From an uncultured Lachnospiraceae bacterium (GTDB lineage Bacteria > Bacillota > Clostridia > Lachnospirales > Lachnospiraceae), in NCBI GenBank assembly GCA_934432885.1, contig CAKRYY010000029.1:1-39871 (forward strand): a stretch of DNA of 39,871 nt. The letters are read 5' to 3'. Below, piece after piece: positions 8,494 through 16,693 of this stretch; the first letter of the stretch is position 1; the number at the start of each line of letters is the position of its first letter. Both the position numbers and the translations under genes were made by a program. Under the pieces are notes generated by a model. It was given only the letters and a program-made list of their open reading frames with translations. It ran no database searches and had not been told where the DNA came from.

Positions 8494-10374
8494 ATGCTTC
8501 TGGAAAAGATTACAAGAGAAAACGATATTAAGAAAATAAGAAAAGAGGATTATCCTGCGCTTGCAGAAGAAATCCGCCGCTTTTTGATTGAAAAAATAAG
8601 CGTGACCGGCGGGCATCTTGGCTCTAACTTAGGTGCGGTAGAGCTGACGATGGCGCTGCATTTAAGCCTTGATCTGCCAAATGATAAGATTGTGTGGGAT
8701 GTTGGCCATCAGGCGTATACGCATAAGCTTTTGACCGGCAGACGCGAGGGCTTTGAGACACTGCGCAAGTACGGCGGCATGAGCGGTTTTCCCAAGAGAA
8801 AAGAGAGTGACTGTGACTGCTTTGATACAGGGCACAGCTCTACCTCTATTTCCGCAGGACTGGGGCTGGTTAAGGCAAGGGATCTGCGAGAGGAAAAAAG
8901 AACCATAGTTTCTGTAATCGGCGATGGCTCGCTGACTGGCGGCATGGCGTATGAGGCACTTAATAATGCTGCGCAGTTAAAGACGAATTTTATTATTGTT
9001 TTAAATGATAATAATATGTCAATTTCGGAAAATGTCGGCGGTGTATCCAAATATCTGAACAATATCCGTACAGCTACAGGCTACCTCGATTTGAAGGAGG
9101 GCGTGTACAATGCGCTTCAGAGTATTCCCAAGGGAGATGCCATTGTAAAAAATATCCGCAGGGCAAAGAGCAGCGTAAAGCATCTCATTATCCCGGGAAT
9201 GTTTTTTGAGGATATGGGAATTACCTATTTAGGGCCGGTGGATGGTCATAATGTAGAAGCGATGATTCGAGTTATGAAGGAAGCAAGGCGCTGTAAAAAC
9301 GCTGTACTGGTTCATGTGATTACCCAGAAGGGAAAGGGCTTTGCACCGGCTGAGCGGCATCCGGCGCGGTTTCATGGTACGGAGCCATTTGACATTGCGA
9401 CAGGACTGCCATCCAATCCCAGAACGGTACCGAATTATACAGATGTATTTTCAACAGTCATGACAAAGCTGGGGGCGAGGGATGAAAGCGTCGTTGCAAT
9501 TACTGCGGCAATGCCGGACGGCACTGGGCTGAAGCGTTTTAGAAATCTTTATCCTGACAGGTTTTTTGATGTCGGCATAGCGGAGCAGCATGCGGTTACC
9601 TTTGCCGCCGGACTGGCGGCTGGCGGTATGAAGCCGATTGTTGCGGTATATTCTTCCTTTTTGCAGAGGGCATACGACCAGATTCTGCACGATGTCTGCA
9701 TCCAGAATCTGCCGGTTGTATTTGCGATAGACCGTGCGGGGCTTGTAGGAAGCGATGGGGAGACACATCAGGGTATTTTTGATTTGTCCTATTTGTCCAG
9801 TATTCCCAATATGCACATTATGGCACCCAAAAATAAATGGGAGCTTTCCGATATGATAAAATTTGCAGTCGGCTTTGGTGCGCCGATTGCGGTGCGGTAT
9901 CCGCGTGGCAGTGCTTATGACGGATTGAAGGATTTCCGCGCGCCGATTGCCTTTGGCAGGAGCGAAGTTCTCTATGAAGAAGAGGATATTGCGTTGCTTG
10001 CTGTCGGCAGCATGGTAAAGACGGCAGTTACTGTGCGCAGGGCATTAAAGGATATGGGATATTCCTGCAGCCTTGTGAATGCAAGGTTTGTAAAGCCGAT
10101 TGATGAGGAAATGGTGCGTGAGATGGCGCAGAGCCATAAGCTGCTTGTTACAATGGAGGAAAATGTGGAAAGTGGTGGCTTTGGCGAAAAGGTAAGGGAG
10201 TGTCTGGATGAATTACAGACCTCTTGCCGGCTGCTTTCGATTGCGATTCCGGATGAATATGTGGAGCATGGCAATGTATCGCTTTTATATCAGGAGGTCG
10301 GCATCGATGCAGATTCTGTAATAAAGCGTATTGTGACGGCTTATGCGCCAATCAGCAGACAGGGAGAGAAGTAA
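8494..10374 (+). CDS. dxs: 1-deoxy-D-xylulose-5-phosphate synthase
   Basis: DXS joins pyruvate and glyceraldehyde 3-phosphate in a thiamine diphosphate-dependent reaction, the first step of the MEP isoprenoid pathway. The 626-residue length is normal. The N-terminal half carries the GHLGSNLGAVELT and DVGHQAYTHKLLTGR blocks and the ThDP/Mg motif GDGSLTGG at 143-150. The middle domain has the catalytic glutamate segment DVGIAEQHAVTFAAG, followed by AIDRAGLVGSDGETHQG. The C-terminal transketolase-like domain contains SMVKTAVTV and EENVESGGFG. It lies 12 bases after ispA. A short AAAGGGG-type ribosome site precedes ATG 8494. Confidence 0.97.
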   Translation: MLLEKITRENDIKKIRKEDYPALAEEIRRFLIEKISVTGGHLGSNLGAVELTMALHLSLDLPNDKIVWDVGHQAYTHKLLTGRREGFETLRKYGGMSGFPKRKESDCDCFDTGHSSTSISAGLGLVKARDLREEKRTIVSVIGDGSLTGGMAYEALNNAAQLKTNFIIVLNDNNMSISENVGGVSKYLNNIRTATGYLDLKEGVYNALQSIPKGDAIVKNIRRAKSSVKHLIIPGMFFEDMGITYLGPVDGHNVEAMIRVMKEARRCKNAVLVHVITQKGKGFAPAERHPARFHGTEPFDIATGLPSNPRTVPNYTDVFSTVMTKLGARDESVVAITAAMPDGTGLKRFRNLYPDRFFDVGIAEQHAVTFAAGLAAGGMKPIVAVYSSFLQRAYDQILHDVCIQNLPVVFAIDRAGLVGSDGETHQGIFDLSYLSSIPNMHIMAPKNKWELSDMIKFAVGFGAPIAVRYPRGSAYDGLKDFRAPIAFGRSEVLYEEEDIALLAVGSMVKTAVTVRRALKDMGYSCSLVNARFVKPIDEEMVREMAQSHKLLVTMEENVESGGFGEKVRECLDELQTSCRLLSIAIPDEYVEHGNVSLLYQEVGIDADSVIKRIVTAYAPISRQGEK

Positions 10375-10377
10375 GGC

Positions 10378-11193
10378 ATGAAGGAAAGACTGGATGTGCT
10401 CCTTGTAAAACAGGGGCTTGCGCCTTCCAGAGAAAAGGCGAAGGCGGTCATTATGTCCGGCAGCGTATTTGTGGATGGACAGCGTGAGGATAAGGCGGGC
10501 GCGATGTTCGCAGAGGAAAAAGTAAAGATAGAGGTGCACGGCGCTGCGCTTAAATATGTCAGCAGAGGTGGACTGAAGCTGGAAAAGGCGATGGATACCT
10601 TCGGAATTTGCTTACAGGATACTATCTGTATGGATATTGGCGCATCGACAGGCGGTTTTACGGACTGTATGCTTCAAAACGGAGCATCAAAGGTATATGC
10701 GGTGGATGTCGGACATGGGCAGCTTGCATGGAAGCTGCGAAATGATTCCCGCGTGGTATGTATGGAACGGACAAATTTCCGCTATGTAACCAAAGAAGAT
10801 ATTGCGGATGAGCTGGATTTTGCGTCGGTTGACGTTTCCTTTATTTCACTTTCCAAAATTCTGCCGCCGGCATACAGTCTTTTGAAGGATGGCGGCGAAA
10901 TGGTCTGCCTGATAAAGCCACAGTTTGAAGCGGGACGGGAAAAGGTTGGCAAAAAGGGTGTTGTCAGAGACCCGGAGGTACATAGAGAGGTCATTGAAGC
11001 TGTGCTTTCTTTTGCGGCTGAGGATGGATTTTCGGTATTGGAGCTGACATTTTCTCCGGTAAAGGGACCGGAAGGAAATATTGAATATCTGGTACATCTG
11101 AAAAAAATGCCAACAGGTGTGCCGGCAGAAGCGCTTGTTGGAGCGGATTTGGTGGCAAAGACGGTGGAAGAAGCGCATGGAACACTTGATTAA
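10378..11193 (+). CDS. tlyA: TlyA family rRNA 2'-O-methyltransferase (YqxC)
   Basis: TlyA proteins methylate ribose 2'-hydroxyls on rRNA; they were first named as hemolysins. The 271-residue protein starts with an S4 RNA-binding domain (about 1-60: KERLDVLLVKQGLAPSREKA and GSVFVDG). An FtsJ/RrmJ-type Rossmann methyltransferase domain follows, with the SAM-binding motif DIGASTGGFTDC near 82-93 and the later segments SVDVSFISL and LIKPQFEAGREKVGKKGVV. It starts three bases after the dxs stop with GGGAGAGAAG as ribosome site. The Bacillus orthologue yqxC occupies the same place between dxs and ahrC. The precise modified nucleotide cannot be read from sequence. Confidence 0.93.
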   Translation: MKERLDVLLVKQGLAPSREKAKAVIMSGSVFVDGQREDKAGAMFAEEKVKIEVHGAALKYVSRGGLKLEKAMDTFGICLQDTICMDIGASTGGFTDCMLQNGASKVYAVDVGHGQLAWKLRNDSRVVCMERTNFRYVTKEDIADELDFASVDVSFISLSKILPPAYSLLKDGGEMVCLIKPQFEAGREKVGKKGVVRDPEVHREVIEAVLSFAAEDGFSVLELTFSPVKGPEGNIEYLVHLKKMPTGVPAEALVGADLVAKTVEEAHGTLD

Positions 11194-11214
11194 GGGCAGG
11201 AGGAGCTTTGTCTT

Positions 11215-12075
11215 ATGCAGCATTTTTTCATCATTACCAATCCTTCCAAGGACCCGAATCTGGAAAATACAAAAAAAATCGCTTCTTTTCTGGAGCAGGC
11301 AGGCTGTACCTGTAAGGTGCAGGTGAGAGGAGAAGCGGATGGAGGGGGAGACGCCTATACGGATGCTGCCTGTATCCCCAGCCAGACACAGTGTATACTT
11401 GTGCTTGGCGGCGATGGAACTTTGATTGAAGCAGCACGGGATACGGCACTTTTGGAAATTCCGCTGCTTGGCATCAATCTGGGGAGTCTTGGCTTTCTGG
11501 CAGAGGTGGAAAAGAGCGGTATCGAAGGGGCGCTGCAGCAGCTCCTTGAGGATAAATTTTCTTTGGAACGGCGCATGATGCTCTCCGGCGGCGTATACCG
11601 CGATGGCGCTTGTCTGCAAAATCTACATGCGCTGAATGATATTGTCATTACAAGAAGCGGTTCCATGCAGATTATTCATTTTCATGTCTATGTAAATGGG
11701 CAGTTTTTGAACGAGTACAATGCAGACGGTGTGATTCTTTCAACACCGACCGGTTCCACCGGTTATAACCTTTCGGCGGGAGGACCTATCGTGGAGCCGC
11801 GTGCAAAGCTGCTTGTACTGACGCCTATCTGCCCGCATACCTTAAATACCAGGAGCATTGTCCTGTCTGCGGAGGATGAGGTCGTAATTGAGATGGCAGA
11901 GGGGAAAAAGAAGCTGCCGCTGCAGGCTGAAGTAAACTTTGATGGCGGACATGGAATGGCATTACAGACGGGAGATCGGATTCTGGTCAGAAAGTCTGAA
12001 AAAACGACGGACATTGTCAAATTGAATCAGGTCAGCTTTCTGGAAACGCTGCATAAAAAAATGAGTGAGAACTAA
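11215..12075 (+). CDS. nadK: NAD kinase
   Basis: NAD kinase phosphorylates NAD to NADP. The 286-residue protein has the diagnostic GGDGT motif at 65-69 (LVLGGDGTLIEAARD), the GINLGSLGFLAEV block, the NDIVITRSGS segment, the NADP-site region YNADGVILSTPTGSTGYNLSAGGPIVEP, and the C-terminal VNFDGGHGM strand. An AGGAGG ribosome site precedes the ATG. It lies between tlyA and argR with short gaps, in line with its position in many Clostridia. Nothing unusual was seen. Confidence 0.96.
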   Translation: MQHFFIITNPSKDPNLENTKKIASFLEQAGCTCKVQVRGEADGGGDAYTDAACIPSQTQCILVLGGDGTLIEAARDTALLEIPLLGINLGSLGFLAEVEKSGIEGALQQLLEDKFSLERRMMLSGGVYRDGACLQNLHALNDIVITRSGSMQIIHFHVYVNGQFLNEYNADGVILSTPTGSTGYNLSAGGPIVEPRAKLLVLTPICPHTLNTRSIVLSAEDEVVIEMAEGKKKLPLQAEVNFDGGHGMALQTGDRILVRKSEKTTDIVKLNQVSFLETLHKKMSEN

Positions 12076-12077
12076 TC

Positions 12078-12536
12078 ATGAAGGAAAAGAGACAAAATGA
12101 AATTCTGCGTCTGATTGCAGAATACGATATTGGAACACAGGAAGAGCTGGCGCTTTATCTGCGCAGGGCTGGTTTTGAAATCACGCAGGCGACTGTTTCA
12201 AGAGATATTCGAGAGCTTAAGCTGACAAAAGTTGCCGGGAGCGACGGCAGACAGAAATATGTGCACTTTAAGCAGGAGGAAGGGCATCTTGAGGATAAAT
12301 ACAGCAGGGTGCTTAAAGAAGGCTTTGCAGCAATGGGGATGGCGGAAAGCGTGCTTGTCGTACGCACAGTATCGGGAATGGCGATGGCAGTAGCTGCGGC
12401 GCTGGATGCCATGAAGCTTGAAGAAATTGTGGGAACCATCGCTGGTGATGATACGATTATGATGGCGGTGCGGACCAAGGAAGATACCCAGACGGTCATG
12501 CAGAAGATTGAGGAAATGATACAGAATGTTAAATAG
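12078..12536 (+). CDS. argR: Arginine repressor
   Basis: ArgR (AhrC) represses arginine biosynthesis and activates catabolism when arginine is bound. It forms hexamers. The 152-residue protein has an N-terminal winged helix (about 1-70: KEKRQNEILRLIAEYDIGTQEEL and the recognition segment ITQATVSRDIRELKLTKV). The C-terminal oligomerisation and arginine-binding domain contains RTVSGMAMAVAAALD and GTIAGDDTIMMAVRT, whose GDDT loop contacts arginine in the family. It starts two bases after nadK. Its end overlaps recN by 11 bases. No arginine biosynthesis genes lie nearby; the location reflects conserved Firmicute order. Confidence 0.96.
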   Translation: MKEKRQNEILRLIAEYDIGTQEELALYLRRAGFEITQATVSRDIRELKLTKVAGSDGRQKYVHFKQEEGHLEDKYSRVLKEGFAAMGMAESVLVVRTVSGMAMAVAAALDAMKLEEIVGTIAGDDTIMMAVRTKEDTQTVMQKIEEMIQNVK

Positions 12537-14208
12537 CTTACATGTAAAGAACCTTGCTCTGATAGAGGAAGCAGAAGTGGAATTCGGAAAAGGACTTAAT
12601 ATTCTGACCGGAGAGACCGGAGCCGGAAAATCCATTATTATCGGTTCGATTAACCTTGCGCTTGGAGCGAAGGCGGAAAAGGAAATGATTCGTACCGGAA
12701 AGGAATATGCGCTGGTTGAGCTGGTCTTTTCTCTTAATGAGGAGCAGAAGAAGCGCTGCCTTGAGATGGAGCTGGAACCGGAAGATGACATGCTTGTCAT
12801 TTCTAGAAAAATTTCCACCGGAAAAAGCTTATGCCGCGTTAATGGTGAGACAGTGACGGCGAAGCAGCTCAAGGAGCTGGCAGGCGTTTTGATTGACGTT
12901 TATGGACAGCATGAGCATCAGTCACTGACACTTAAGAAAAAGCAGTTTGAGATTCTGGATGCTTACTGCAAAGAAGCCCTAGCCGGTATAAAGGAAAAGA
13001 TTGCTGCAGATTATAAACAGTATCGGGAGATTTTAGCGGAATGGGAGCAGTCAGGGAGCGATGATAAGGCAAGAGAAAAGGAATGCGACCTGCTTGCCTT
13101 TGAAATTCAGGAAATAGAAGAAGCGAGACTTGTGCCCGGTGAGGATGAAGAATTGGAGGCTTCCTTCCGCAGAATGGCAAATGCCCGAAAAATTATGGAG
13201 GGCGTTGAGGCGGCGCGTGGACTTTTGGAAAATGACGCATGCGAAAATATATCCGATTTGACGGGGCGAGCAGTGCGTGAATTAAAGGCAGTGGAGACCT
13301 ATGATGAGAATCTTGTGGAAATTTCCCAGCAGCTTAGCCAGATAGAGTCTCTGGTAATGGATGTAAGCCGGGAGCTTTCTGATTATAGTGAAGAAATGGA
13401 ATTTTCCCCTGAGGCATTTGAGGAGACGAGAAGCCGTCTGGATTTGCTCAATCATTTGAAGGCAAAATATGGAAATACAATAGAAGAAATCCTTTCCTAT
13501 CAGGAGGAACAGACAAAGCAGCTTGAAAAGCTGCGGCATTATGACGAATATCTGGCGGAGCTTTCAAAAAAGCTTCAGAATATAAAAAAGAAGCTTCTTA
13601 CGGAGTGTAAAAAGGCTTCCAAAATCAGAAAAGAACAGGCGCTTATTTTGCAGGAGCAGATGTGTCAGGCACTTCGGGAATTGAACTTTTTAGAGGTTGA
13701 TTTTCGGATTACCGTAGAGAGTGCGGAAGAAAAATTAAGCGTTTCTGGAATCGATGAGATTGGCTTTGAAATTTCCTTAAATCCGGGTGAGCCGGTAAAG
13801 CCGCTTGGCATGGTTGCAAGCGGAGGCGAGCTTTCCAGAATTATGCTCGGGCTTAAAACCGTGATGGCACAGAAGGATGCCATTGACACGCTGATTTTTG
13901 ATGAAATCGATGCCGGTATCAGCGGAAAGACGGCGTGGCAGGTATCCAAAAAGCTGGCAGTGCTTGGCAGGGAGCATCAGGTTATCTGCATTACGCATCT
14001 GCCGCAGATTGCGGCAATGTCGGATAGGCATTTTAAAATTGAAAAAATGCAGGAGGAAAATCATACCAGGACAGAAATTTCCAGGCTGGATGAGGAAAGC
14101 AGTATTTGTGAGCTGGCAAGGCTGCTCGGCAGTGATGCACTGACGGAAGCCGCAATTTCCAATGCAAAGGAAATGAAGGAATTGGCAGCAGATACAAAAC
14201 AATACTAA
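12526..14208 (+). CDS. recN: DNA repair protein RecN
   Basis: RecN is an SMC-like ATPase recruited early to double-strand breaks. The 560-residue protein has Walker A TGETGAGKS at 28-36, a central coiled-coil region (about 155-380), and the C-terminal signature and Walker B segments ASGGELSRIMLGLKTV and TLIFDEIDAGISGKTA, then QVICITHLPQIAAMSD. The start ATG 12526 lies inside argR (ATGTTAAATAG), which implies translational coupling. The C-terminal lobe ends with the usual LLGSDALTEAAISNAKEM. No terminator was seen after it; a separate forespore-type promoter for spoIVB follows within 25 bases. Confidence 0.96.
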   Translation: MLNSLHVKNLALIEEAEVEFGKGLNILTGETGAGKSIIIGSINLALGAKAEKEMIRTGKEYALVELVFSLNEEQKKRCLEMELEPEDDMLVISRKISTGKSLCRVNGETVTAKQLKELAGVLIDVYGQHEHQSLTLKKKQFEILDAYCKEALAGIKEKIAADYKQYREILAEWEQSGSDDKAREKECDLLAFEIQEIEEARLVPGEDEELEASFRRMANARKIMEGVEAARGLLENDACENISDLTGRAVRELKAVETYDENLVEISQQLSQIESLVMDVSRELSDYSEEMEFSPEAFEETRSRLDLLNHLKAKYGNTIEEILSYQEEQTKQLEKLRHYDEYLAELSKKLQNIKKKLLTECKKASKIRKEQALILQEQMCQALRELNFLEVDFRITVESAEEKLSVSGIDEIGFEISLNPGEPVKPLGMVASGGELSRIMLGLKTVMAQKDAIDTLIFDEIDAGISGKTAWQVSKKLAVLGREHQVICITHLPQIAAMSDRHFKIEKMQEENHTRTEISRLDEESSICELARLLGSDALTEAAISNAKEMKELAADTKQY

Positions 14209-14237
14209 ATTAAAAAAAGACAGATTCTCACATACTA
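14206..14237 (+). promoter_or_regulatory. Sigma-G/sigma-F type promoter of spoIVB
   Basis: CATACTA at 14231-14237 is the exact textbook -10 of sigma-G promoters. The -35 is weak: TAAATT (14206-14211) matches TGAATA at 4 of 6 with a 19-base spacer. spoIVB is transcribed by sigma-F and sigma-G in Bacillus, so the location agrees with the function. A nine-base inverted repeat, TTCTCACAT at 14225-14233 and ATGTGAGAA at 14250-14258, overlaps the -10 and the leader. Confidence 0.6.
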
Positions 14238-14259
14238 GATGTGGAAAGGATGTGAGAAG

Positions 14260-15501
14260 ATGAGATACAGGCGTTTTTTATATATTTTGGCAGGAAATGC
14301 ACTTTGTCTGCTCTTTTGCGCAGCCTATCTTTCCCTCTGGCACAGGATGCCGGATACGATCAGGCTCCGTGCAGGAGAGCGGGAGAAGGTGGATTTTTCC
14401 CTGCCTGCATCGGGGGTGCTGCATGCTGCCGGAGAAGAGGTGATTCCGGTAAGCTTAAGTCACCCTCTTGTTTTTTATGCCAAGGAAACCAATCAGTATG
14501 AAATGGATGTCAAGCTGTTTGGCGTTTTGCCGCTGAAAAATGTTTCGGTAGAGGTGATAGAGGATAAGACGGTTACACCTGCAGGCTTTCCGATAGGCAT
14601 TTATGTCAAGACGCAGGGAGTGCTGGTAATCGATACCGGCGAATTTACCGGATATGACGGTATCCGGTATGCACCGGCGGATACCAGACTATGCAGCGGC
14701 GATTATATTATGGCGATTAACGGGCAGGAGGTAACCGGAAAGAAGATGTTTATGAGCACTCTGCAGCAGGTGGGAGCGGATGACATTACACTGAAGATTA
14801 AAAGAAACGGAGAGGTTTTTGACGTAAAGGTTACACCCATGGAGGATCAGGCGGGAACCTATAAGATTGGAATCTGGATTCGGGACAACGCGCAGGGCGT
14901 TGGAACGCTTACTTATATTGATAATAGCAGCGGCAGCTTTGGCGCTTTGGGACATGGAATCAATGATACGGATACCAGTACCCTGATGTCACTTGAACAT
15001 GGAACCCTGTATCATGCGGATATTATCGGGATTAAAAGAGGAACGTCTGGAAGTCCCGGAGAAATGACAGGACTGATAAATTATGCGGATGATAATATTG
15101 TGGGCAGCATTTTGAAAAATGATGACAGAGGAATCTTTGGCATCTGCACAGATGCGCTTTCCAGGGAAGCATCCTATGGCGCAGTGCATATCGGACTGCG
15201 GCAGGAGGTAACGAAGGGACCGGCAAAAATCCTGTGCAGCATTGACGGTAAAGATGCACAGCTATACGATGTGGAAATTACAGATATTGTATATGATAAG
15301 TCGCATGTCAACCGGGAAATTGTCTTAAAGATTACAGATAAAGAACTGATTGCGGAAACCGGAGGCATCATACAGGGTATGAGCGGCGCGCCGATTTTGC
15401 AGAATGATAAGCTGATTGGGGCGGTCACGCACGTTTTCGTGCAGGACGCGACAAAGGGCTATGGAATATTTATAGAAGAAATGCTGGGGAATGCGTCTTA
15501 G
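14260..15501 (+). CDS. spoIVB: SpoIVB serine peptidase
   Basis: SpoIVB is secreted from the forespore and triggers sigma-K activation through the SpoIVFA/BofA/SpoIVFB checkpoint. From ATG 14260 it has 413 residues. An N-terminal membrane anchor (about 5-25) is followed by a PDZ domain in the first half (GVLVIDTGEFTGYDG, then SGDYIMAINGQEVTGKK). The C-terminal S55 peptidase domain has the histidine segment GALGHGINDTDT, a GTSGSPGEMTG loop and the nucleophile-region GGIIQGMSGAPIL, in which the usual GSP reads GAP after the serine. An ATG at 14239 is possible but would sit at the transcription start. Its stop overlaps the stop of the convergent lipoprotein gene. spo0A, the usual next gene, is missing here. 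Confidence 0.93.
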   Translation: MRYRRFLYILAGNALCLLFCAAYLSLWHRMPDTIRLRAGEREKVDFSLPASGVLHAAGEEVIPVSLSHPLVFYAKETNQYEMDVKLFGVLPLKNVSVEVIEDKTVTPAGFPIGIYVKTQGVLVIDTGEFTGYDGIRYAPADTRLCSGDYIMAINGQEVTGKKMFMSTLQQVGADDITLKIKRNGEVFDVKVTPMEDQAGTYKIGIWIRDNAQGVGTLTYIDNSSGSFGALGHGINDTDTSTLMSLEHGTLYHADIIGIKRGTSGSPGEMTGLINYADDNIVGSILKNDDRGIFGICTDALSREASYGAVHIGLRQEVTKGPAKILCSIDGKDAQLYDVEITDIVYDKSHVNREIVLKITDKELIAETGGIIQGMSGAPILQNDKLIGAVTHVFVQDATKGYGIFIEEMLGNAS

Positions 15502-16115
15502 TGATTCATTTCCCCAGAATTTCCAGCTGCAAAAATCTCTCCGGTAGCGGCATCAATATAATTGACTGTGGTAAGAATCTCCGATGCAGGCGTACCGGCA
15601 TAGAGCTGATATTTGTCGCCGGAAAGATAAAACGCCATCCGAAGTGCAAGCTCATAGCTGTTGGGCTGTGCTTCGGAAAAGGTGACGTCAAAGGTCTGAC
15701 AGTTTTCACTGACGCTTATTTTTATAATATGAGGATAATATTTTTTGTCAGAGAGTACCTCTGCAACGCTGTTGAGAAGCTGCTGCTTTGCCTGTGAAAC
15801 GAGCTGCTCCTGTTCGTCGCCACTCAAATCGTAAGTAATGGAAGCTTCATCGCCTTCGGGTGCAGAGTCCTCTGCTTTCTGAAGTCCGTCGGTTTCATCT
15901 CCCTGCAAATAAGAAGGAACTGTAAGCCTGCCGCCGGATAAATCCTCTTTTGTTCCAATCTGCTCCTCTAAAATGGAGCTTTCTGTTTCTTCTTCAATCT
16001 GTGCCGCGACAGAAGCTTCTGGGACGGCGTCTGAAGAACATCCTGTACATAAAATGCCTGTAAGGGCAGTCAGTAAAATAATGGTAAATATCTTTGTTTT
16101 CATGTTTTTCATCAT
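15498..16115 (-). CDS. Predicted lipoprotein, function unknown
   Basis: Up to 205 residues. A short positively charged start and a hydrophobic stretch end in a CTGC lipobox-like site (cysteine 22 counted from the third ATG), so it is probably a lipid-anchored surface protein. A Glu/Ser/Asp-rich linker of about 60 residues leads to a C-terminal domain of about 110 residues with alternating strands (IIKISVSENCQTFDVTFSEA, then YELALRMAFYLSGDKYQLYAG). I do not recognise this domain with confidence; it recalls GerMN-type sporulation lipoproteins only vaguely. Three ATGs are possible (16115, 16112, 16103) and none has a ribosome site. A strong promoter overlaps the first two, which favours 16103. 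It converges on spoIVB, sharing four bases at the stops. Confidence 0.7.
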   Translation of the reverse strand: MMKNMKTKIFTIILLTALTGILCTGCSSDAVPEASVAAQIEEETESSILEEQIGTKEDLSGGRLTVPSYLQGDETDGLQKAEDSAPEGDEASITYDLSGDEQEQLVSQAKQQLLNSVAEVLSDKKYYPHIIKISVSENCQTFDVTFSEAQPNSYELALRMAFYLSGDKYQLYAGTPASEILTTVNYIDAATGEIFAAGNSGEMNH

Positions 16116-16140
16116 AGCATGCGGAAAAAACGCATGTCAA
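16111..16140 (-). promoter_or_regulatory. Near-consensus promoter of the lipoprotein gene
   Basis: On the minus strand TTGACA (16140-16135, perfect) and TATGAT (16116-16111, 5 of 6) are separated by 18 bases. The spacer holds an inverted repeat, CATGCG at 16118-16123 and CGCATG at 16131-16136. Transcription would start near 16104, at or next to the ATG at 16103, so the message may have no leader. Confidence 0.6.
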
Positions 16141-16149
16141 TATAGAAAG

Positions 16150-16161
16150 ACGAAAATTCGT
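16150..16161. promoter_or_regulatory. Candidate XRE operator upstream of the lipoprotein promoter
   Basis: ACGAAAATTCGT has five-base arms ACGAA and TTCGT around a two-base centre and lies nine bases upstream of the -35 of the lipoprotein promoter. Closely related sites flank the promoter of the neighbouring XRE gene (16628-16637 and 16672-16680) and lie in the Spo0A-like promoter (24769-24777). Binding by the XRE protein is inference. Confidence 0.4.
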
Positions 16162-16215
16162 TAATAAATAAATAAAATGAAAAAATCCTACTTTCCAATC
16201 AAAGCAGATTCTGTC

Positions 16216-16569
16216 TTAACGCTCCTTCAATTTTTTTTCAGCCAGAACTCCCCTTAAAAATGCAGTACAGATTTCGCGTTCTGCAGGAGAAAGACTGCGA
16301 TACAGGGAAATCCATTCCTGCTCGCAGGAATCTACAGGCTCTGTGCTGGGTGGCTCTGTTGTGGTACCAAGCAGGATATAATCGGTCGAAACATGAAAGT
16401 AATTTGCAAGCTTGATAACGGCTGAAGAAGACGGGTTTCCCTTACCCTTTTCCCAGTCGCTCAGAGTGCTGGTAGACAACTGCAGTTCACGCAGGATCTG
16501 AGACTTTTTTTTGGAATCTGCTGAAATCAGACGGTTGATTCGATAGACCATAGCAGTTTTTTCGTCCAT
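16216..16569 (-). CDS. XRE-family helix-turn-helix regulator
   Basis: A 117-residue regulator. The N-terminal ~65 residues form a Cro/C1-type helix-turn-helix: SQILRELQLSTSTLSDWEKG is the core two-helix segment, followed by NPSSSAVIKLANYFHVSTDYILLG. A Pro/Thr-rich linker (TEPPSTEP) leads to a C-terminal helix pair (WISLYRSLSPAEREICTAFLRGVL) that may mediate dimerisation. No metal, sensor or protease domain is seen. The ATG at 16569 is chosen because TGAGG lies eight bases upstream; the ATG at 16590 has no site. It follows the same orientation as the lipoprotein gene 100 bases downstream. Related dyads beside both promoters suggest autoregulation and control of the lipoprotein. Confidence 0.85.
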   Translation of the reverse strand: MDEKTAMVYRINRLISADSKKKSQILRELQLSTSTLSDWEKGKGNPSSSAVIKLANYFHVSTDYILLGTTTEPPSTEPVDSCEQEWISLYRSLSPAEREICTAFLRGVLAEKKLKER

Positions 16570-16623
16570 GTCAAATACCTCAAAACACATGCAACAATAA
16601 CGATAATGTAATTTTTTGTTGAC

Positions 16624-16684
16624 TTAAACGAAAATTCAATATATATTATTCTTAACGTAGACAAAATTTGGAAAATTCGTTTAA
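16624..16684 (-). promoter_or_regulatory. XRE promoter with flanking operator-like repeats
   Basis: On the minus strand a candidate promoter has -35 TTCCAA (16673-16668) and -10 AATAAT (16650-16645) with a 17-base spacer. Perfect nine-base arms TTAAACGAA (16624-16632) and TTCGTTTAA (16676-16684) bracket it, one covering the -35 and one near the transcription start. The left arm continues as ACGAAAATTC and the right arm is preceded by AAAA, matching the dyad at 16150-16161. This layout suits a self-repressing regulator. The -35 is weak, so the exact promoter is uncertain. Confidence 0.4.
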
Positions 16685-16693
16685 CATAATAAA

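Noticed and set aside
10846..11619. A 257-codon minus-strand open frame opposite tlyA and nadK
   Set aside because: It is antisense to two certain genes, lacks a ribosome site and its product is rich in Cys, His and Ser like other chance frames here.
15498..16115. Assignment of the lipoprotein as a GerMN spore-germination protein
   Set aside because: The context near spoIVB invites it, but I could not see the GerMN motif clearly; left as unknown lipoprotein.
16118..16136. CATGCG-N7-CGCATG as a separate hairpin or LexA box
   Set aside because: It lies inside a promoter spacer and is not transcribed into the lipoprotein message; it does not match the Gram-positive LexA pattern. It is kept only as a possible operator.
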